From: Tulasnella sp. 424
Taxonomy: Eukaryota; Basidiomycota; Agaricomycetes; Cantharellales; Tulasnellaceae
DNA length: 64,000 bases
NCBI GenBank assembly: GCA_019633425.1
Contig: WSUB01000031.1
Coordinates: 1 to 64,000 of the forward strand
Direction: 5' to 3'
The translations under genes and the position numbers were made by a program. Below are positions 56,851 through 64,000 of the stretch, piece after piece. The first letter of the stretch is position 1, and each line of letters starts with the position of its first letter. The notes under the pieces were generated by a model. It saw only the letters and a program-made list of their open reading frames with translations. It searched no databases and was not told the DNA's origin.

Positions 56851-58822
56851 ATGACATCATCGACTCGCGAAATCTCCCAAGTTCTACCGTTTAGACTCGT
56901 GCCTACCCTTCCTACCTTTATCGCCAAATACGAGGCCAGTTTGCGGTAAGGAAAAAAAAGCTTCGCCGTGCATAAATTGTCTAACTCCATACTCACGAGT
57001 GCCCGTGTATTAGAAACTCATCGGTCAAAACCAAATCCACCATCCCAGCTTTGACTATTTTTTCAAGGTGATATGCGAAGCTCAAGCTGTGGTTCACGAA
57101 TTGACTACAACTTCAGAACAATTAGCGACCTGAACGGACTCCAAGCTCTGTTCCCCCAAGGTTGGGTCGAACACATCCACCCTGAAGGCAATATTTACTA
57201 TCACAACCCCCAAATCCGCGTCGTGACCAATAATGATCCAAGAAGCGATGGAGCAGCTGCTATTTTCGACCATGTTTTGCAAATGATCTGGGGAAAACTG
57301 CCTCCCGATGCTAAACCCGAACGCTTCGAGGCATTCATCAATCTACCGAATGGTTCGAGATTCGCTCCCGAGAGAGTTGTCGAATACTATGTCGTAGATT
57401 ACGACCATCGCTCAATCTTCTGGATCGAGGATGTGGATATTCTGACTAGCCTTGCAGGATCCGGCTCATCAGTCGAGCCCTTTGAGTCAATTCGTCACCT
57501 ACGTATGCTCCGTTTCTCGAGATGAAACTTATCTGAGCTCACTGTTTGTTTCTTAGGGTCGGCCCTGGAGCCTGAGTTCTGGGTACACGTGGAATATTAC
57601 CCTTGTCATCAATCGACCTATGATCACAGCGCTGAAAGGGAGCTGACCGACGTGCTTCATCATGGTTGCGTTGGTGGGTGGTATTTTGAGTGGATGATCT
57701 CTCCCTAATTAACATCCAATACCTCTTTTAGATGATATGACTGCCCCTGGTTCCGTTTGCCCATATAGTGCGGACGAATGTCTACAATACTTGAAACTGT
57801 TAAAGGGGTTTCATGGTAAGAACAGCTTTGGCCCCGCCTGCCCCATAGATCTCCCGTGCTTAATGTCTAACAGAAGATGACAAATGGACCGAAAGCTACA
57901 GACGAAGTTGGATAGGTGGGCGAGCACGTTTTTATTACGCTTGCCGTGTTTGATATTTCATCCCGTGATAGCTCGCCTCTGGGCGAGCTTCTCTCGAAGT
58001 CGTCATATCAATAGGCACGGTCTTCCATACCCAAGGGTAGATCGACTACAAGGTTTAGACTCGTACCTGATGCAACATACTCGAAGAAGTGTTGCTATGG
58101 CTCTCGGAGAAGCGCTCTGCCTTGGCATGTCTAAGACGACATTTGCCAAGCTCACGGAGCTTTGGAATGGGCGCATCGTCTACCAAAGGCATTGGCAACC
58201 GTTCCTTGACCGACAACGTTCAGAGTGGAGATGGGTCGCCTTTGGGGTATGTGCTTCGCAAAACCCATGTCTGCCTCCAAGCTAATGCTAAGGTAACCCG
58301 ATCCGCAGGGACTATATCTTTTAATGTGAGTGGTTTACACTCATCTGCCTCATCAGACTGACCACACCCACACTCTTGCAGTATAAACGTGATCCAGAGC
58401 GTCTGCGGCTCTGAAATCATCCTTGTTGTATCTTCGGCTTCGTTCACTTGCTCCGCTATCGTCATCTCAGCTCTCATGCTTCAAGCGCACTCTGCAGAGG
58501 CGCTCAAGACTGCTTCGGATATCGTGGGTGTTTGATCCATGTGCCCCAAGCCTCCCACTCACCTCACGGATCATTTCAGAGTCTGTATATTTCCGCAACT
58601 GAAAGCTTCTACCACGGCCTGCGGCCATTGTCTATCATGTTCACGCTTCCGAAAGCCCTGCTCGGGTACGGGATTCTCATCTCCGGAGGAAACGTCGTAC
58701 ACCAGTGTGCCACGCTGCTTCAGGACGAGCCAACACAGCTGCTATCCATATCCTCAGCTGCTACCCTTCCATTGTTTGCGAGTTTAACTGCATATCTCGC
58801 TTATGGCCCAAAAGCAATCTAG
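56851..58822 (+). CDS. WW-like multi-pass membrane protein, intact copy 5 (470 aa, class II)
   Basis: Nine exons: 56851-56945, 57014-57067, 57117-57502, 57557-57673, 57732-57815, 57972-58246, 58309-58325, 58382-58523, 58580-58822; total 1413 nt, all phases fit. The N-terminal exon carries PFRLVPTLP. WW-like domain LFPQGWVEHIHPEGNIYYHN, then VVTNNDPR (Asn replaces the second Trp). Second motif VEYYVVDYDHRSIFWIEDVD. Then EPEFWVHVEYYPCHQ, DDMTAPGSVCPYSADECLQY, RHINRHGLPYPRVDRLQG, and TELWNGRIVYQRHWQPFLDR. The hydrophobic tail has the conserved HGLRPLSIMFTLPKALLGYG block. Exon 57972-58246 (275 nt) equals the 21- plus 254-nt exons of copy 4, meaning a clean intron loss. The assignment of the first two short exons is inferred from phase and from the copy-3 layout. 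Confidence 0.87.
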
Positions 58823-59963
58823 CCGTGGCTCCAGGCTACGTAGTGTGACGATCTGACGCCTCGTCACCTGGAAAACTCCCAGAGCTCAACCGAGACCCAT
58901 AACAGGCCGCTGGCGGCGGTTCCCCTGCCTTTCTTGTTTGACTCCCCAGCTCCATCTATCTTTTATGAACGAGAGATTGTGTAGTGTACCACCTATACAT
59001 TCTTGACCAAAGCCATGGCTATCCTACCCTTCAAACGGCGTCTTTCCAGGATAGATGTTATGGAATTTTCTGATAACCCGACGAGCTAGTTTAATACATG
59101 CAATTGTTTACATCCGTCGTGTTTCAAGGCCTTGTTGGATCAGCATACTTGCAGTTGACGGTGTGTTTGAAGTCGGATAGCGTTTTACAGTTCTCTCTAT
59201 ATGATGTCAGTGCCGCCCTTGACATGAATGTGCATTTACGAACCAGACAAAATCTACCACACTAGGCACGACAAATGAAATCTTGGCGGTAGCTAACGGT
59301 AGACAGAAAATATCCTCGGCAGCTGCGAGCACTAGGCATCGAGCATACTTAATCTCCTCGGGTTGGCCAACGGTTGGTTTGGTGGAGGAACGGCGAGCCA
59401 TATGATCGTACGCGTTGCACCTCGCACCTCGATTTCCACAGGTGCTTCCGGTAAATTGTGTCTTGCGCTCCTGTCCATATCTGGGTGCTAACGCTTTGGC
59501 AAAGACGGCTTATCCGTCACCCCGGCTCTCGGGCCCGTCCCAAGTCTTGAACTCCTCAAGAGGTCCGAATCACTCCCCCATAACCCACGCGAACCGAGAC
59601 TGAGGCTCACACGCGAAGGTACCTTGAAATCTTGCTAGGCAAATCTACGACGATGCAATATACAGCGACACGCCTTCGGACATACAAATTGAGGAGGATA
59701 GACAGTGACGTAACAGAATCGATGACCCCCAGAGCGCTACCGGTGTACCAAAGCACTGGTAATGCAGGTTGCGGAGATAAAGCCACCAAGTCGAGGGCGA
59801 AAGACTTGAAGGTCCTGAGGCCCTGAGCATCTGTTCAGTCGCTGATGAGAATGCCGAGCCAGATTCATCAGCGAATTGTCCAGAGGCCCAACTCTTGGCC
59901 TGAATAAGCGGAACATAGACATCTCAGAGAAATGCTCAGAAGGGTCATAGCCGGGATACGCAC
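58823..59963. other. Intergenic
   Basis: About 1.1 kb. A 64-codon minus-strand ATG frame at 59401-59207 (MARRSSTKPTVGQPEEIKYA) is conceivable as an exon but has no partner. Otherwise nothing is seen. Confidence 0.4.
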
Positions 59964-60344
59964 CTAACGGCATTCCACGTTTGGATCTGGTGTTGTGGCT
60001 ACCAGCTTGTATGATTCTCCATGAGTATCTGATTGACTCCGTTCGAGACCATCTCCCATTAACGTCGTGACCTCGGGCACCGCCACTTCCTCTGTACGCC
60101 GCATGAATCGCTCATACAAAGTTTTTACCAGGCGAGCGCAGCTTCTAATTGGCCTGCAGCAAAGAAACGATTTTGCTCGTCTCTGAACGGCTCGAATGTT
60201 GTCGCGGGCGATTGCGAGTCTGGGAGTGAGGGGGTAGTCGGTCTGTTCGGAGGTTCGTGCCATATTGTGTCGTGGTGCGCCTTCTCTGGCTGTCAATTCC
60301 TGTACCAGAATGTACGGCTCAGTTATTCTTAACAACGAGGACAT
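59964..60344 (-). CDS. Small basic protein, paralogue of the 12755-13009 gene
   Basis: 126 codons from ATG at 60344 (MSSLLRITEPYILVQELTAR). The conserved core ARDNIRAVQRRAKSFL, RPIRSCARLVKTLYERFMR matches the 84-aa gene at 12.8 kb. An internal Met (HNMARTSEQTDYPLTPRLAI) aligns with the start of that shorter protein, so the first about 28 residues are specific to this copy. A predicted 5'-UTR intron (60468-60352, GTGAGT...TCAG, 117 bp) resembles the 123-bp intron of the paralogue. The acidic/polar C-terminal tail is also copy-specific. Basic helical core, no membrane segment, unknown function. Confidence 0.65.
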   Translation of the reverse strand: MSSLLRITEPYILVQELTAREGAPRHNMARTSEQTDYPLTPRLAIARDNIRAVQRRAKSFLCCRPIRSCARLVKTLYERFMRRTEEVAVPEVTTLMGDGLERSQSDTHGESYKLVATTPDPNVECR

Positions 60345-60660
60345 GTTATTACTGAGAAATGAAAAGGGTTATGGGGGATTTCGTGGGGAGCGAGGATACA
60401 CGGGGAAGGAAAGGCATCGAGGGTCCACCTCCATGACAGACTGAAATACTAGACAAATGAATACTCACCAGGGGTTCAAGAGAATGGCGGAGCTCTGAGG
60501 AGTTGTCGTTTGTGGGGCGAGCTTTATAACCCGTCATCCTCCCCCAACACGTGGACAGAGCCCAATCTGAGTAAATGACCGTTTGAGAGTATTGAAATGG
60601 AAGCTTTCTAAATGGCTGCGAAGATAGTTCCCTAGGTTCCCACACGAACTTGCAGACGAG

Positions 60661-60939
60661 TTAGGATAGTACGGCCCGGGGCAAGCCTGAGCCGGCAAGA
60701 ATCCACTTACTTACGCTCGGTCTGCAGTCTTGGTATCTCGAAATTCCCTTCTTGATATGGAACAAAGCAGGTGACGGGTCGATAATCGGACTTTGCTTGA
60801 TCGAAGGAACTTGAACGTGTGAATAGGTCATGATATGACGTTGACTATGTTGGAAGTAGATATCCCCCTCGGGGTTTGTGTGTTCTGTCCAGCCGGCACC
60901 AATCTGTCCCGACCTATGCATAACACTACCACTCAGCAC
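60661..60939 (-). pseudogene. WW-like gene fragment, B-type
   Basis: GAGWTEHTNPEGDIYFQHSQ followed by RHIMTYSHVQVPSIKQS (about 60885-60785) matches the B-type motif at 35.6 kb (GWAEYVNPEGDTYFQHDQRR). No second aromatic motif or membrane exon follows; the frame ends in unrelated residues. A displaced 5' fragment lying just upstream of the small basic-protein gene. Confidence 0.65.
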
Positions 60940-61059
60940 TCTCGACTCCTCTGGGTAAGCATTGTGATCAGCTTACTCTTGAAGGAGGCGCGTATTTGGG
61001 GCACGACGGTTGTTAAAGGTCCAATCCAGCCGAGAATCGGGGTATTAGCTTGCCGCTGA

Positions 61060-64000
61060 GCTGGTTCGTACTTTCAAGTTGAGAATTTCAAGATCTCTAA
61101 AGATAACCGGGCGCTTACGTGCGAGTAGCTTTGAACTCCTCGGTCTTTGACCTCCAGACCTTGATGCTAAACACGTGCTGATATCGAAGTAGTCTAAAGG
61201 AAGGCCCTGTCAGATTGCGATCCTTTGTCTGAGAGATTGGAGATACTATTACCCACCACCTCGCCCGAATATAAGTCATCATCCTATGGTACAGGAGCAC
61301 AAAACGCCTGCTCAAAAGTAGCCACTCGGTTCCACGTAGATTCAGCGGAAGCAACCTGATTGAGATTCGTGACATGCCCCCGAGACCAGAGATAGCGTGC
61401 GGGATCTCGTGCCATTGTTACCCTCGAGAGTTTAGCCGCGCTTGCAGCACTCCTGAGCCATAAGGGACCGTCGAGCCGAGGGACGACACGTAAACTGGAA
61501 AGATGCAGTAGTATGCGAGTGCGGCTTTTGGCGGGTCAGGTGAACTTACAGGCACAGCCATGACCGATGGTAATCAATTCCTTTCCTGGGGCATGCTCGA
61601 GTGCTTGGTGCGGGGGGAATAGATTTGATGCGAGTTCAAATTCGGACCCCAGCATCCGGAGAACCCCGTGAGTCGGACGTTCGAATTAGCCTCGTGCGAA
61701 GAGAGGGTTTGCTGACTGAGGTGATCCGGTATGAATCTTGGCGGGAGACCTAGATTTCGCATACGGACTCGGCAAGGGCCGTCGAGCACTTTAGGTGGGG
61801 AAAACAAATTTCCCTTAGCACGCGTTTCAGCCGTGCCATTGATAAAACACGAACTCAGGGATTTATCAGACTTCTGAACGGCCTAGCTTGATAGAGTGTC
61901 ATGAGAGCTCACCAATGTTTGTTCAGCCAGTGGATTTTGAATGTGTCTATGGGCGATGGTGTGATTGAAATTCCTCACTCGTGCCCGGGAGATGCAGTGC
62001 AGTTACCCTCACTCAGTTCCCCTGGAAAGAGGTATTGTGTTGGAAGTGGCAGGAAGACGTAGGCTAAGAGGCTGACTCGCTGGCTTGACGTTCGTATCGA
62101 GAAAACTAGGATAGTCGCGGGCAAAATGTCGGGTGGCTTGCGTCCGTTATCTCCGAGAACCGCCGTTAGGATAGGCTTGTGGCTTATAAAATATACCGGG
62201 ACTGCGCGGAGAGGGGCAAGTGGAGTACAAGTACGGCTGCTGGGGGTTGAGAGTGGGGCAAGGAGGGACAAGAGGGGTTGTTTTGGGTTTGACTGCTCAG
62301 GCACAGCGTCGATGTTCTCGGCGGCCAGGTACTGAGCACTTATTGACGCTCATTCATGCCAAGCACCGACTATTCGGTGCGTGGTTTTCCTGATTGAATG
62401 TCCAACCACGAGAAGGGAGGATGCGGCGGGGAATTCCTCGTCCACTCGTGGGGGGCCGGCCACCGCTGCACGGCGGGAAGACGAATAACCATGGGCTCAA
62501 GGTCAGGTCCGCTCCGCTAGAATTGCCTCGACTTATTTCGCGAAAATGTAACTCTCAGACTCCACTTAACCCATTAGCACTGGTGTATCATTAACCCCCG
62601 ATACACATTATGTAGAGCACACAGAAAGGGCTATTTGAAATATGCATCTCGCCCATCGTCAATGTGCAGTACGGAGTCCAGGAGAAAGCGGATATGACCA
62701 CTAGAGACGGCGCGTCGCTTATGGGGAAATGACCGACTGGGAATTCCGTTTCGGCCGGTAAATCATCGACGGACTCACGAGATTTTCGAGCAGGTTGACG
62801 AAGTATTCTACGAAGAACAAACGTCTGGCGAGGATTTGGCCTTTCCACCTTGCGGTTGCGGCTGGGTTGCGTCCCCACCGAAGGCATGACTGGAGAGGCA
62901 TGGAGGGAAGCGACAGCAAGCTGTCCTGGTAACCTCAAGACCACTCCAGTATGGTACAACAGAGACATGGAGTTAATGCGGTGAAAGCCTGTGGGATAAA
63001 CACAGGAACGCCCTTTGGCAAAGCTTGGGCGGCATGTTGGAACTTGGGGGTTTCTATTCACGCCGGTCTCTATTCTACGCAGCGTTAGCTAGGAAAACGA
63101 GAAGATGACAGGCCGAATAGTCTTTAATCTACCGATAAAAATGGAAATATTGTCTCAGAGTTTTAACGTTCAGGACATGCAAGCCGAGGAGGGGGGCTGG
63201 CTAGGCTGAAAATTATAGCTGCCTTGATCTGATAAACTCACGAGATGCTCCTCTTACCCATCCCAGTGCCCTGTCAGCGTTTTACCTCTGTCTCTACTCT
63301 AAACACACGTCTTGCTACCGGATACTGTGTATCCTGTTGCTCGCGGCGCCAACTCCACTGCGAAACTTGGTGGAACCAACACCAGACGCAACCGTTACTC
63401 TTGTACACTGCTCAGCATTACTCTTAGAAGAGTCTAGTCGAGTTTTAGAACCAACCGCTGCTATAGCTACGTCATCTGTTTCGTCCTTCGTGAATGCCGC
63501 CAAGGTCCAACTGACTGACCGCCCCCCGCACCTATGTATGTGCAAGCAGATGGAGCCCAGAATCACCTTTTGCAATTGCAATGCATTTTAGAGAGATTTT
63601 ATCTCAATTTCTCCTTGGGGTGCTTTTTGTCGGATATGTCAGTCGATACGTCGAGCAGGTGTTACCGTAGCCATCTCGTTGGTCCGAACCATCTATCTTG
63701 AAAGGCAGCCCAGGGACAAAGAGTCACATCCCCACCGTCGCTCCAGCCCATGAACAGCCGAAAGCCCCGTAGCCTGGCATTCATCTATGGGCATTGTATA
63801 AGCTCAACGGTATTTCGGGAATATTTTTCTCGTCCAGAGAGCTCTCTGGAAGCTTGGGTTCCGGTGTTAGGCAGCCTCTGTCAGCCAGCAAAACCTATCC
63901 GAAACTCCTGGGGAGGGTGGGGCTCTGTTCAATTCTAGGACTAGAAAATAAATTTGGCAGACGAAGGGGAGATTTGTTAGAAGGCGCCTCACTCACAACA
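61060..64000. other. No gene recognised
   Basis: About 2.9 kb with only short frames (up to 156 codons at 63061-62591, minus) that show no domain, no repeated copy in the window and no convincing chain of exons. A gene whose other exons lie beyond 64000 cannot be excluded. Confidence 0.4.

Noticed and set aside
62591..63061. 156-codon minus-strand frame
   Set aside because: No domain or repeated copy and no splice logic; kept only as a note because the window ends nearby.
1..64000. tRNA, rRNA, CRISPR arrays, bacterial operons, retroelement polyproteins
   Set aside because: Looked for typical sequence landmarks (T-loop-like GGTTCGA strings with paired stems, spaced direct repeats, reverse-transcriptase or integrase motifs) and found none convincing by eye.

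Overview
This window looks like a chromosomal segment of a basidiomycete fungus, most likely Agaricomycotina. Genes are broken by many short GT-AG introns (about 50-100 bp) with branch-point-like tails. The housekeeping set (Sub2/UAP56, Fad1, COMPASS Set1, a DUF726 lipase-like protein, a CAP10/GT90 glycosyltransferase) is fungal. A multi-exon family of WW-like membrane proteins resembles predicted proteins I associate with Agaricomycete genomes. No tRNA, rRNA, CRISPR or prokaryotic operon is visible. All exon coordinates were derived by reading splice sites and checking phase by hand.

Layout. 1-2248: 3' part of a multi-exon gene of unknown function (+). 2300-5620: two diverged tandem copies of a small minus-strand locus; the second copy carries a 570-bp element with long terminal inverted repeats, and the first copy preserves the corresponding empty site. 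6792-9121: GT90/CAP10 glycosyltransferase (+), convergent with a UDP-glycosyltransferase (9345-11196, -) that carries a frameshift. 12755-13009: a small basic protein (+) whose only visible relative lies at 59964-60344 (-). 13-15.6 kb: no gene seen. 15661-17268: 513-aa protein of unknown function (+). 17678-18999: FAD synthetase (-). 19434-21533: Sub2 (-). 22165-24416: DUF726 protein (+). 24.4-28.4 kb: gene-poor, with one hairpin.

28.4-61 kb is the accessory part: an expanded cluster of a WW-like, multi-pass membrane protein family. Five members read intact (30201-31941, 39268-41006, 43025-44817, 45500-47173 minus, 56851-58822). At least seven more are decayed or truncated, several as a tandem array between 32.2 and 38.5 kb. 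The intact genes fall into two exon-structure classes with conserved micro-exons of 21 and 17 nt. One member shows what looks like a precise intron loss. The housekeeping SET1 gene (48703-53807, minus) sits inside this cluster. 58.8-59.9 and 61-64 kb hold nothing I can support.

The housekeeping genes act independently: nucleotide cofactor synthesis, mRNA export/splicing, H3K4 methylation and Golgi glycosylation. The WW-like cluster is the part most likely to be biologically new. It shows duplication, decay, loss of the second signature tryptophan, and a conserved membrane tail. Its function is unknown to me.
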